From: Psychrobacter sp. BI730
Lineage (GTDB): Bacteria; Pseudomonadota; Gammaproteobacteria; Pseudomonadales; Moraxellaceae
Length of the DNA: 64,000 nucleotides
NCBI RefSeq assembly: GCF_013414195.1
Contig: NZ_JAATTV010000006.1
Span: 1-64,000, forward strand
Reading direction: 5' to 3'
The notes beneath the pieces were generated by a model. It ran no database searches. It worked only from the letters and a program-made list of their open reading frames with translations, and was not told the DNA's origin. The translations under genes and the position numbers were made by a program. Positions 19,387-28,048 of this stretch are shown one piece after another. Position 1 is the first letter of the stretch; every line of letters starts with the position of its first letter.

Positions 19387-21189
19387 CTACTCCACAGGAA
19401 TAGCAAGAATCTGTTCTGCTAGCGATGCGTTAAATGGTCGACATAAAGCGGCAAATGTCGCCTGAATGTCTTTTAGGTCATCTATACTGTCACCCGCAAA
19501 GCGCGCGGTCAGGCTATTGCTGGTATTTGATTGACGCAGTACGCCAAAGCCATGCGCAAAGTCCAAGCGTACACCATCGATACAGCTCAGCTTGGTTCCT
19601 ACAGGTAATAACTCATACGTCTGTTTTAATGCTATTTGCGCCTTCGCAGTAGCGCAAGTACACACTGATGACTTGCATGTTGTGGCAGGCAGGCAAGTAT
19701 CTTTTAATTGCTGATTAGATGAAGAATCAGTATGAGTAGACATATCTACTAGATACTGCAAGTAATGACAAAATCTCGTTAATTGCTCTACAAGTGAGCA
19801 GTCGGTAGTAGCGGTCTGCGGCATCGGTAAGTAATGGTCAGCAGTACTGACTATAGTGGGTAAGCTTTGGATGATATCTGCTAGCGGTTTTTTATCATTA
19901 GTATCATTATGAGTTTGGCCAAGCCAATGCAGCAACCGTAATGCAGCATACATCGCATCATCGTAGGGAATAAAGCGGCTGTCATTAAAGATGAAATGCC
20001 CTGATAATTCACCAGCGAAGACAATCTGATTGTCAGGATGCTGCACCTGCTGGCGCATAAAGCTGCTGCCAGTCTTGCTAATCACAGGTGTAGTACCAAG
20101 CTCAGATAACAGTCTTGGCAAATGATGGGCGCACTTAATATCGAAAAGAACTTCAGATGCTAATAAAGAGTCGCTAAGAGAGTTAGGGTGTTCAGTAATA
20201 GCAATACGTGCCAATAGGTAGAGCAAATGATCGGGCGTAACTATCTTGCCGTTGTTATCAACGATCATCAAACGATCGCCATCGCCATCAAACGCCAAGC
20301 CTATATCTGCTACGTGCAGCACAACGGCTCGTTGCAATTCGTTTAAGCGGTTTGGTTCGGTGGGGTCTGGATTACCAAGGGGGAAATTGCCATCGGGTAT
20401 GTCATTGAGAAAAATGACCTGTTGGCAAAAACGTTCAAACAGGCGTTGAGCAATGCTCCCAGTTGCGCCATGCATACAGTCAATAACCACGACCAAATCA
20501 AGTTTATAAGCGCTTTTCTGATTGGCTTTAGTTGCCGAGTGATTATGTTGAAATAATTGTTCAAATACCTGCGCAATAGCATCGATATATACATTACCTA
20601 CTTGATTAGTAGGTGATTGCTCAAGCAAATCTGTTGGCAATTTTGAGTCGTAGTTATTATCAATGCTTTCAATGTTTTCTGAATGCAAGACAGAATTTTT
20701 AGCTTGATTATCGGGATAGGTGTGATGACCATGATTGGCGGTGAGTTGATGATAGAGCGTCTGTATCTCTGAGCTGCTAGGGGACTTGTTATTTACTAAC
20801 CATTTGATGCCTAGTATGTCTTTAGCAGAATGGCTCGCTGTTGAAACTATGCCATGACCTTGATATTGCGCTGCCCAAAACGCCATCATCGGCGTGGTAA
20901 CCAGACCTAATTGGATTACGCGTAAACCCTGCTGAGCTAATACAGTAGAGAGTGTATGTGCAATGGCTTCACTACCAATACGCATATCATAACCAATAAC
21001 GACAACATTCTGCTTAGTCTCAATAGAGGCATTAGTATTGATGTTTTGAGTCGGTTGGCTATCTTGGGCATTGTAGAGAGTAGCAAAAGCATGGCCTAAC
21101 GCTTGTATAAAACTGCTAGTGAAATACTGGTTGGCACCACGAATATCATAAGCACGGAATAAGGATTGCTGCGCCGCAAAAGGTGGCAT
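19387..21189 (-). CDS. algC: phosphomannomutase/phosphoglucomutase (AlgC family)
   Basis: 600 aa, longer than the usual 460 because of several insertions (for example around residues 42-60, 160-210 and 470-500). It interconverts hexose 1- and 6-phosphates for LPS and exopolysaccharide. The start FRAYDIRG, metal loop DGDGDR (about 300-305), sugar-binding GELSGH and phosphate-binding SNTSNSLTARF are present. The active serine loop reads TASHSAKD (S119) where the family has SHNP, and the later YNG of that loop is replaced by ILG. The start is ATG after aaggagag. It sits in dut-algC-argB order. Confidence 0.88.
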   Translation of the reverse strand: MPPFAAQQSLFRAYDIRGANQYFTSSFIQALGHAFATLYNAQDSQPTQNINTNASIETKQNVVVIGYDMRIGSEAIAHTLSTVLAQQGLRVIQLGLVTTPMMAFWAAQYQGHGIVSTASHSAKDILGIKWLVNNKSPSSSEIQTLYHQLTANHGHHTYPDNQAKNSVLHSENIESIDNNYDSKLPTDLLEQSPTNQVGNVYIDAIAQVFEQLFQHNHSATKANQKSAYKLDLVVVIDCMHGATGSIAQRLFERFCQQVIFLNDIPDGNFPLGNPDPTEPNRLNELQRAVVLHVADIGLAFDGDGDRLMIVDNNGKIVTPDHLLYLLARIAITEHPNSLSDSLLASEVLFDIKCAHHLPRLLSELGTTPVISKTGSSFMRQQVQHPDNQIVFAGELSGHFIFNDSRFIPYDDAMYAALRLLHWLGQTHNDTNDKKPLADIIQSLPTIVSTADHYLPMPQTATTDCSLVEQLTRFCHYLQYLVDMSTHTDSSSNQQLKDTCLPATTCKSSVCTCATAKAQIALKQTYELLPVGTKLSCIDGVRLDFAHGFGVLRQSNTSNSLTARFAGDSIDDLKDIQATFAALCRPFNASLAEQILAIPVE

Positions 21190-21327
21190 TGCTTACTCTC
21201 CTTATAACCGTGATAGGTGTTCAATGATAAATAAAAAATGAATAGCGCAAGGTTTTAGATATAGCTTAAGCAAAACCTTAAAGGCTATCTAAAAAATTGT
21301 CAGAAAAATTGACCAACAAAATAGCTA

Positions 21328-21792
21328 CTATTGACGACCTGAGTGTCCAAACCCGCCCGCACCGCGTACGCTTTCATCACTAAATTCTGCAACCATTTCA
21401 AACTCAGGACGAGCAACAGGTACCACGATGTACTGTGCCATACGCTCAGCTGGGTTAAGAACAAAGTCGTCGCTACTGCGGTTCCAAATACTAACCATCA
21501 GCTCACCCTGATAGTCGGCATCAATTAGCCCAACCAAGTTACCCAAGACGATACCATTCTTATGACCAAGACCTGAACGCGGTAAAATCATACCTGCATA
21601 ATTAGGGTCTTGAATATAAACGGCAAGGCCTGTACCAATCAAATGGGTTTCACCTGCTTTAATCGTTAATGGCTCATCGATGCAAGCACGCAAATCAATA
21701 CCTGCACTGCCATCGGTGGCACGAGTTGGTAAAGAAAACGCTTTATCTTCAGTAATTTTAGGGTTTACCACTTTAACTTGTACAGCTTGCAT
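21328..21792 (-). CDS. dut: dUTP pyrophosphatase
   Basis: 154 aa trimeric dUTPase that hydrolyses dUTP to dUMP and keeps uracil out of DNA. The motifs are in order: [27 protein letters not shown], the basic R-x3-Q helix, and the C-terminal [11 protein letters not shown] arm that closes over the active site. It begins the dut-algC-argB run, 136 bases before algC. Confidence 0.97.
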   Translation of the reverse strand: MQAVQVKVVNPKITEDKAFSLPTRATDGSAGIDLRACIDEPLTIKAGETHLIGTGLAVYIQDPNYAGMILPRSGLGHKNGIVLGNLVGLIDADYQGELMVSIWNRSSDDFVLNPAERMAQYIVVPVARPEFEMVAEFSDESVRGAGGFGHSGRQ

Positions 21793-21913
21793 AACACACT
21801 CACTTAACGATTTGATGGTTTTTAAATTATGATTTCAAACTAGGACTTTGAACTATGGTCTAAATAAATCTTATTCGAAATTTTTATACAAATAACAATT
21901 CTATATTTTAATT

Positions 21914-21969
21914 ATTCAGTAATTCAGTAATTCAGTAATTCAGTAATTCAGTAATTCAATAATTCAGCA
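21914..21969. repeat. seven tandem 8-bp repeats upstream of dut
   Basis: Five perfect attcagta units (21914-21953) are followed by attcaata and attcagca. The array lies between the mgtE stop and the dut start, about 120 bases upstream of dut on its strand. Copy number changes would move any upstream element by 8 bp steps. Confidence 0.9.
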
Positions 21970-21974
21970 AAAAA

Positions 21975-23378
21975 CTAAAGTATCAGCACGCTAGCCAATC
22001 CTAAAAAGGACATAAAGCCGACGATATCTGTGACGGTCGTTAGGATAACCGAAGCAGATAGAGCAGGGTCGATATTCATCCGTTTTAGCATCAGCGGTAT
22101 GCTGATCCCCGAGACATTAGCTGCAGTCATGTTGATTGCAATGGCAAAACCGATGACGGCACTGATCTTAATATCATGAAACCATAACTGAGCAATAAAC
22201 GCCATAATTATCGCCCAGATGATACCGTTTATCGCACCCACCCATAGCTCTTTATTCAACAGCCAGACACGGTTAGAACCACCGATTTGACCCATCGCCA
22301 TACCGCGGATAACGACCGTCAGCGTCTGCGAGCCAGCAATACCGCCCATACTGGCGACTACTGGCATCAATATCGCTAGCGCCACGACTTGTGCTAGTAC
22401 TTCTTCAAATTGTCCAATCACTGCTGCTGCTAAAAGGGCGGTACATAAATTGATACCTAGCCAAACGCTACGGCTTTTGGCGCTGGTGAGGATAGGAGCA
22501 AACAGCTCTTCATCTTGGCTAACACCAGCGAGGTTTTTCATGGTGCTGTCGACATCATCTTGGATAATCTCCATGATGTCTTCACCGTTTAGTTGACCAA
22601 CCAGCTCACCATGGCTATTGATGACGGGGGCAAAACGAATGTCTTCTGAACGAAAAATCGCGGCAGCATCTTGAATATCCAAGCGATCATTAATTGTAAT
22701 GGCAGTATCAATCAGCTCCGAGACCAAGGTGTTTTGTTTATGCTTAATTAAGTCTACTAGACTCAGTAGTCCCAGCAATTGCTGGCTTTGATCGACAACG
22801 AGTAGCTCTTGGCTCTCGTCATCGAGCAGGTCATCGTTTTCACGCAGCCACTCTTGTACATCTGCCAGATAGATATCATCCCTTATCTGGATAATATCGG
22901 GATCCATATAGCTACCCACTTCCCAGTCGGCATAGGTATCAAGTTTGTTGACTTGGACCCGAGTCTCTTCGTCTAGCGTTGCCATGACTGAGGTACGTAC
23001 GCTCTCAGTGACAGTGTCCAAAATCTCAGAGATATCTTGCGCATCAAGGTCTTGGGTGAACAAGGAGATTTCTTGAGAAGAAATGTTCTCCATCAATGGC
23101 TGGCGCGTATCGACATCTAGCTCGGCAAGCACTTCACCTTTGATATGCTCTGGCACCTGCGCCCAAATCAACAGACGGTTTTGAGTTGGGAAGGACTCTA
23201 ATAGGTTGGCAATCTCGTATTCGGATTGCTTTTCCAAAAACTCTGTAATGGCCTCGTATGCTTTGTCAGCAACCAACCCCTGCAGATACAGAAGCTTATA
23301 TTCGGCACTATATTCAGCCGAATTATAGTCTCCTGACAGCATGGCAGTTCGTTCCTGATTGGGCGTCGGGGTAGGCAT
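21975..23378 (-). CDS. mgtE: magnesium transporter MgtE
   Basis: 467 aa. The cytoplasmic N domain (about 20-150) is followed by two CBS domains (about 155-275) and a C-terminal membrane domain of about five helices (300-467). The conserved channel helix segment IAGSQTLTVVIRGMAMG and the ending DIVGFMSFLGLASV fit MgtE, a Mg2+ channel gated by Mg2+ binding between N and CBS domains. An alternative Met at residue 13 exists. No Mg-sensing leader was recognised in the 156 bases upstream. Confidence 0.95.
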   Translation of the reverse strand: MPTPTPNQERTAMLSGDYNSAEYSAEYKLLYLQGLVADKAYEAITEFLEKQSEYEIANLLESFPTQNRLLIWAQVPEHIKGEVLAELDVDTRQPLMENISSQEISLFTQDLDAQDISEILDTVTESVRTSVMATLDEETRVQVNKLDTYADWEVGSYMDPDIIQIRDDIYLADVQEWLRENDDLLDDESQELLVVDQSQQLLGLLSLVDLIKHKQNTLVSELIDTAITINDRLDIQDAAAIFRSEDIRFAPVINSHGELVGQLNGEDIMEIIQDDVDSTMKNLAGVSQDEELFAPILTSAKSRSVWLGINLCTALLAAAVIGQFEEVLAQVVALAILMPVVASMGGIAGSQTLTVVIRGMAMGQIGGSNRVWLLNKELWVGAINGIIWAIIMAFIAQLWFHDIKISAVIGFAIAINMTAANVSGISIPLMLKRMNIDPALSASVILTTVTDIVGFMSFLGLASVLIL

Positions 23379-23534
23379 AAGTGTTCCAAGTTTTTACAGT
23401 CAATTTTTTACAGTATATAAAGAACAATAACAATGACGATTGTAACAATCGTTTTTTGCGCAGTCTAAAGCGTGTTCTCGCAAGCATTTTACTTAGGTGT
23501 TTATTACTCAGGTGCTTAAATATTTTGAGTAAGA

Positions 23535-25568
23535 TTAACGCTTACCCAGTAACGCTCGAATATTGGCCAAATATTCATCAGCAACCGCTTCTGGGTCTTT
23601 GGTCGCTTTTTTCTTTTTCGCTTTGGCTGGCCAGTCGATGTGATCTTCTGGTAACTCATCTAAAAATCGTGACTCTGACGTAACGCGCATCTGACCGCCT
23701 GCACGGCGCTGGGTCGCGAGCGTCAATGTCAACTCACGGCGTGCACGGGTAATGCCCACGTACATCAGACGGCGCTCTTCTTCGACCGTCTCGCTCATGA
23801 TAGAGTTACGGTGCGGTAGCATCTCTTCCTCAAGTCCCATGATATAAACAAAATCAAACTCCAAGCCTTTTGCCGCATGCAAGGTCATTAAGTTGACCTT
23901 GTTGGTATTCTCTTCTTCTTGCTGTTGCTCGAGCATATCAAGCAATACCAGCTTACGAATGATGGTATCAATCGTCCGATCTTCGTCTTCTTCGGCGCGA
24001 TTAATCAAAGATTGAATACTGGTATAGAGCATATCGATATTATCAATACGGTTTTTTTCTTGTTGCGGCGTTTTGGCATCGCTACGGACAAAATCAATAT
24101 ATCCCGTCTCATCAATCATCTGGCGTACGATTGGCACAGGGTCTGGGTGTTGATCCAGCTCACGCGTATAGTGCTCAATGAATTCACCAAACTCTTTTAT
24201 CGTACCATAAGCCTTTGAGGGCAATACATGAGTCAGGCCAGCATGGGTACAAGAAGCCAATAGCGATATGCTGTGCTCTTGCGCAAATAAACCAAGTTTT
24301 TCTAGCGTGGCTGGTCCCATACCGCGCTTAGGAGTATTGATAATACGCAAAAACGCGCTGTCATCTTCGGGGTTCAAAATCAGGCGTAGATAGCCCATGA
24401 TGTCTTTGATTTCACTACGCGCAAAGAATGATTGACCGCCTGATAATTTATAAGGTACTTGCAACTGGCGCAGTTGTGCCTCTAGCATACGTGCTTGAAA
24501 GTTACTGCGGTACAGTACGGCATACTGTTCCCACTCATTACCAAAGCGCAGCTTGTGCGTGACGATTTCTTTGGCCACGCGCTCGGATTCATCATCGTCA
24601 TTACGGCAGTTAATGATGCGTATTTTTTCGCCTTGACCTTTATCTGACCACAGTTTTTTCTCGAATAAATGCTCGTTATTTAGAATAACGGCGTTGGCCG
24701 AAGTCAAAATACGCGTGGTTGAGCGGTAATTTTGCTCAAGCATAACGATTTTCAGCTTTGGAAAATCTTCTTTTAGCAGAGCCATGTTTTCAGGCTTTGC
24801 TCCGCGCCATGCATAGATAGATTGGTCATCATCTCCTACCACAGTAAAGCGACCTTGCGGGCCAACCAGATATTTAATCATTTCATACTGGGCGGTATTG
24901 GTATCTTGATACTCATCGACCAATAGATAGCGAATACGGTTTTGCCACTTGTCACGCAGTTCTCTATTTTCACGTAATATCTTGGTTGGCAAGACAATCA
25001 AGTCATCAAAATCGACGGCATTATAAGCACGTAAGTTACGCTCATAAAGCGCATATAGCGTCGCAAAAATCATGTCTTCTGGATCGTCTAGCGTTTCCAT
25101 CGCCTTATCAGGCTCGACTAAGTCATTTTTCCAATCAGAAATCATTTTGATGGCTTTACCGACCAACTCGCGGCTTTCAGCGCCACTCAAGTTGTCGCGC
25201 ATCATCAGCTCCATCAGCAAGCGCTTACTATCATCGCTGTCCATGATCGAGAAGTTACCCTTTAGCGGGGTATGCATCAGCTCATAACGCAAAAACTGTA
25301 GTCCGAATTGGTGAAAGGTCGATACCGTTAACCCGCGCATTTTTTCGCTTGGTAGCAGTTTACTTACCCGCGCTTTCATCTCACGTGCCGCTTTATTGGT
25401 AAAGGTTACGGCGGTGATACGCTCAGCTGGCATGTCGCACTCTTGGATTAGGTAAGCAATCTTACGCGTAATCACAGAGGTCTTGCCGGAGCCAGCACCT
25501 GCGAGCACAAGTAGTGGGCCGGATACGTAGAGCATGGCTTCTTGTTGTTTGGGATTGAGTTGACTCAT
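23535..25568 (-). CDS. rep: ATP-dependent DNA helicase Rep
   Basis: 677 aa UvrD/Rep superfamily 1A helicase, length as in E. coli Rep (673). Walker A GAGSGKT is near residue 25, motif II is DEYQDTN near 219, and QSIYAWRGA, QNYRST and the LMTLHAAKGLEFD motif V follow. YQ at the start (LNPKQQEAM) is the Q-motif. Rep restarts stalled replication forks and removes protein from DNA with the DnaB helicase. UvrD is an alternative, but the LNPKQQEAMLYVSGPLL start and the length favour Rep. It precedes mgtE on the same strand with a 156-base gap. Confidence 0.93.
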   Translation of the reverse strand: MSQLNPKQQEAMLYVSGPLLVLAGAGSGKTSVITRKIAYLIQECDMPAERITAVTFTNKAAREMKARVSKLLPSEKMRGLTVSTFHQFGLQFLRYELMHTPLKGNFSIMDSDDSKRLLMELMMRDNLSGAESRELVGKAIKMISDWKNDLVEPDKAMETLDDPEDMIFATLYALYERNLRAYNAVDFDDLIVLPTKILRENRELRDKWQNRIRYLLVDEYQDTNTAQYEMIKYLVGPQGRFTVVGDDDQSIYAWRGAKPENMALLKEDFPKLKIVMLEQNYRSTTRILTSANAVILNNEHLFEKKLWSDKGQGEKIRIINCRNDDDESERVAKEIVTHKLRFGNEWEQYAVLYRSNFQARMLEAQLRQLQVPYKLSGGQSFFARSEIKDIMGYLRLILNPEDDSAFLRIINTPKRGMGPATLEKLGLFAQEHSISLLASCTHAGLTHVLPSKAYGTIKEFGEFIEHYTRELDQHPDPVPIVRQMIDETGYIDFVRSDAKTPQQEKNRIDNIDMLYTSIQSLINRAEEDEDRTIDTIIRKLVLLDMLEQQQEEENTNKVNLMTLHAAKGLEFDFVYIMGLEEEMLPHRNSIMSETVEEERRLMYVGITRARRELTLTLATQRRAGGQMRVTSESRFLDELPEDHIDWPAKAKKKKATKDPEAVADEYLANIRALLGKR

Positions 25569-25994
25569 AACGTGACCTGTAAGACAAAAGCAAAAAGAGG
25601 GTAGCGCTGATATAGCACAAGTAGATGAACGCGGTGCGTATCACCAAAATTGATATCGTAGTGATATCTTAATAATGTTTGTTATAAGGATAATAGAATT
25701 TAAGGTTTGATGATGACATATCGTAAAATTAGGTGGGTCATTATAAAGCAAAAACGGTCACTTTGGGGGAGGAGTTGGGTGATGAAAATAGGGTATGAGC
25801 GCACTTGATTTTTGGTAAATAGCGTGACAGCGTTTGCGCATCGAACAAAGCATGGATTTTGGGTTAATATAAGGTAACGTCTATATCATAATTTTTGGTA
25901 AAAAAAACACATTTTGTTTCATAGAAAATGACCGTCGAATACAGTTAAAAACTAGCTTTTAGGCACTGATATGCGTATAGTACATAAATAATTT

Positions 25995-26243
25995 ATGCCA
26001 GTTGTCACGTCATTATTAACCACGTGTAATGAGCTATTAAATCAATTAAGTAAGCAGTCAGATATGATATTGATTTAATACGTTGATCTTACGTTGTTAG
26101 AAGATGCGTTGGGCGACCAGCCTTTATCCGCGCGCATACCGGAATCTCTACAGTTGGTCACGTCTGACATCGTCGTCAATAAGCTTGATAATTGGTTGTT
26201 ACCAGCAAAATACCTAACATGTGACTCAATGACAGTTACTTAA
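25995..26243 (+). pseudogene. possible remnant of a G3E/CobW-type GTPase
   Basis: One frame from ATG 25995 runs to TAA 26243 with a single internal stop (TAA at 26076-26078). The first part reads TTCNELLNQLSKQSDMILI, which resembles the CobW-family segment just before the ESSG loop. The second reads VDLTLLEDALGDQPL and later VTSDIVVNKLDN, where NKLD fits the GTPase G4 motif NKxD. There is no P-loop. The order of the two pieces matches the family but intervening sequence is missing. This is pattern recognition on about 80 codons, so it is tentative. Confidence 0.35.
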
Positions 26244-26316
26244 ACACAGTGACAGTTGCTGAAGTGCAGTGACAATTACTTAAATGAAGTCACTTTTTAA
26301 ATAAAGTCACTTTGTG
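26228..26316. repeat. degenerate 20-bp tandem repeats upstream of nuoA
   Basis: Imperfect units begin near 26231 (gacagttact), 26251 (gacagttgct) and 26271 (gacaattact) at exactly 20-bp spacing, followed by two units with inverted character (agtcactttt and agtcactttg). AGTGAC and GTCACT occur in both orientations. The array ends about 95 bases before nuoA. Confidence 0.75.
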
Positions 26317-26410
26317 TTTTCGTCTGCGTTATACCTGTCGCAACATGGCCTGAGTGGGTCAGTGCTTGCGCTGTGTCTAACACTCGATTGGGTGAGGAGC
26401 ACGTATTATC

Positions 26411-27034
26411 ATGTCTGCTTTTAATTGGTCAGCCATTGCTTTTATCTTAGCCGCCATTGGGCTAGTTGTCTTTATGCTGGTCGTACCGCGCTTACTTGGC
26501 GGTCGCTCTCAAGGCTCACAAAAGGAAGAAGTATTTGAAGCGGGTGTTGTCGGATCTGGCAACGCCCGTATTCGTTTGTCTGCCAAATTTTATTTGGTCG
26601 CAATCTTCTTTGTGATTTTTGATTTAGAGGCGCTATATCTCTACGCTTATGCTGTGTCAGTACGCGAGGCGGGTTGGCTTGGCTTTGCCGCCGCTGGCAC
26701 GTTTATCACTATTCTGATTATCGGTTTGATTTATGAGCTGAGCTTGGGTGCGATGAACTGGGCACCTGCTGATAAGTTACGCAAAAAAGCACGCTTATAT
26801 GCGGCGCCTGCAGGCTTTAATTTGGCAGACATTACCAAGTTTGATGGTGCTCATGAGCTAATGGTCGATCCGACAGGTAAAGTACCCGCGCAGTCATCCG
26901 GTCAAATCAATGTCTCAAACAATATTGAGACCAATCGTCGTCATCTACAAAACATCGATCATATTAATACCACGGGTAACGTTACCTCTGTGGATTTTGC
27001 GACGTCTGCTCAGCAAGACAAAACTGAACGTTAA
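26411..27034 (+). CDS. nuoA: NADH-quinone oxidoreductase subunit A
   Basis: 207 aa; E. coli NuoA has 147. It is a membrane subunit at the junction of the peripheral and membrane arms of complex I. Three membrane helices lie in residues 8-30, 65-90 and 98-122, with the conserved FEAGVVGSGNARIRLSAKFY loop between. The extra C-terminal 55-60 residues are hydrophilic, Asn/Thr/Ser-rich and without resemblance I recognise. It is the first gene of the nuo operon. Confidence 0.95.
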   Translation: MSAFNWSAIAFILAAIGLVVFMLVVPRLLGGRSQGSQKEEVFEAGVVGSGNARIRLSAKFYLVAIFFVIFDLEALYLYAYAVSVREAGWLGFAAAGTFITILIIGLIYELSLGAMNWAPADKLRKKARLYAAPAGFNLADITKFDGAHELMVDPTGKVPAQSSGQINVSNNIETNRRHLQNIDHINTTGNVTSVDFATSAQQDKTER

Positions 27035-27208
27035 TAACAGTTGATGCTCAGCTTATAGCGTTTGTAAAAACGAGCAGCAAAGCATGAAGACGTCAGTCTG
27101 TTTGTATTGATGATCGCCGATGATTAGCCACTTAATTAATAATAAAGTTATGGCAACAGCGCGAGCAAGATGATTGCCACGCCAAGCCTAATATGAAGGT
27201 TGTATGTT

Positions 27209-27877
27209 ATGAAATACACATTAACAAAAGCCAACCCCGATGCAGATACCTATCCTGCACAGACCAGTCAAACGGTCAATGATCCTATCGAAGATGAAGT
27301 GAATAAAAACGTCTTTATGGGTCGTCTCGAAGATCTCGTTCATTCAACAGCAAACTGGGGACGCAAGAACTCACTTTGGCCATTTAACTTTGGTACTTCT
27401 TGCTGTTATGTTGAATACGCTACTACCTTAACCGCCGTTCATGATTTGTCACGTTTTGGGGCAGAGGTTATTCGTGCCTCGCCTCGTCAGGCGGACGTCA
27501 TGATCGTCGCTGGTACTTGCTTTGTTAAAATGGCACCTGTCATCCAGCGCCTATATGAGCAAATGCTTGAGCCAAAATGGGTTATCTCTATGGGTGCCTG
27601 TGCCAACTCGGGCGGCATGTACGATATTTATTCTGTCGTACAAGGCGTCGATAAGATTATCCCTGTTGATGTCTACGTGCCAGGTTGTCCGCCGCGTCCA
27701 GAAGCGCTTATTCAGGGTTTGATGTTATTGCAAGAATCTATCACCAAAGAGCGTCGTCCGCTGGGTATCCATGTCAATGAGCAAGGTATCTATCAGCCAC
27801 AAATGACGCCTGAGCGTGACCGTAAGCAGGCAGATCGTATTGCTGTCAAAAACTTACGTAGCCCAGATAGTATTTAA
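27209..27877 (+). CDS. nuoB: NADH-quinone oxidoreductase subunit B
   Basis: 222 aa with the ATG start at 27209, which has GAAGG about 9 bases upstream; a TTG at 27200 would add three residues. NuoB carries the terminal cluster N2 that passes electrons to ubiquinone. Its four ligands are C65 and C66 ([10 protein letters not shown]), C131 (SMGACANSG) and C160 (VPGCPPRPE), at the same spacing as E. coli C63, C64, C129 and C158. The gap after nuoA is 174 bases and the gap to nuoCD is 171 bases, both unusually long within this operon, and the second one is packed with repeats. Confidence 0.97.
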   Translation: MKYTLTKANPDADTYPAQTSQTVNDPIEDEVNKNVFMGRLEDLVHSTANWGRKNSLWPFNFGTSCCYVEYATTLTAVHDLSRFGAEVIRASPRQADVMIVAGTCFVKMAPVIQRLYEQMLEPKWVISMGACANSGGMYDIYSVVQGVDKIIPVDVYVPGCPPRPEALIQGLMLLQESITKERRPLGIHVNEQGIYQPQMTPERDRKQADRIAVKNLRSPDSI

Positions 27878-27925
27878 GTTACAGAAAGCATTTAAGTTCT
27901 AGACAGTATTTAGATTCACAGCAAA
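27871..27925. repeat. three degenerate 18-19-bp repeats at the nuoB stop
   Basis: Units beginning tatttaagtt (27871), atttaagttc (27890) and atttagattc (27908) follow one another at 18-19 bp. The first unit overlaps the nuoB stop codon (27875-27877). They adjoin the 20-bp array at 27951. Confidence 0.6.
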
Positions 27926-27950
27926 AAAACTCAAAATTTTATGCGCTTAT

Positions 27951-28030
27951 CATAGTTCGGTTATGATTAACATAGCTCAGTTATGGTTGACATAGTTCGG
28001 TTATGACTAACATAGTTCAGTTATGATTAA
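27951..28030. repeat. four tandem 20-bp repeats between nuoB and nuoCD
   Basis: Four consecutive 20-bp units fill exactly 80 bases: 27951-27970, 27971-27990, 27991-28010 and 28011-28030, each close to catagttcggttatgattaa with one to three differences. The nuoCD ribosome binding site (gaagga) follows 1-2 bases after the last unit. Confidence 0.9.
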
Positions 28031-28048
28031 TGAAGGAATACATCATTC

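Larger units (their letters stand above)
25569..26410. other. 842-bp spacer upstream of the nuo operon
   Basis: Divergent spacer between rep and nuoA. It holds the possible GTPase remnant (25995-26243) and a degenerate 20-bp repeat array (26228-26316). The stretch 25569-25994 shows no coding frame or recognisable element. The nuo promoter must lie here; I could not identify it with confidence. The nuoA ribosome binding site is gaggag, 11 bases before its ATG. Confidence 0.6.

Noticed and set aside
23379..23534. A magnesium-sensing leader before mgtE
   Set aside because: The 156-base leader shows no conserved M-box elements that I can recognise; a covariance-model search would be needed.
23919..24218. 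99-aa plus-strand frame opposite rep
   Set aside because: It lies antisense within a conserved helicase, has no recognisable motif and no ribosome binding site.
27200..27208. NuoB start at TTG 27200
   Set aside because: The ATG three codons later has the better spacing from GAAGG and fits the family N-terminus.
27951..28030. 20-bp repeats as a CRISPR array
   Set aside because: The units touch each other with no spacers, are only 20 bp and degenerate, and no cas gene is present.
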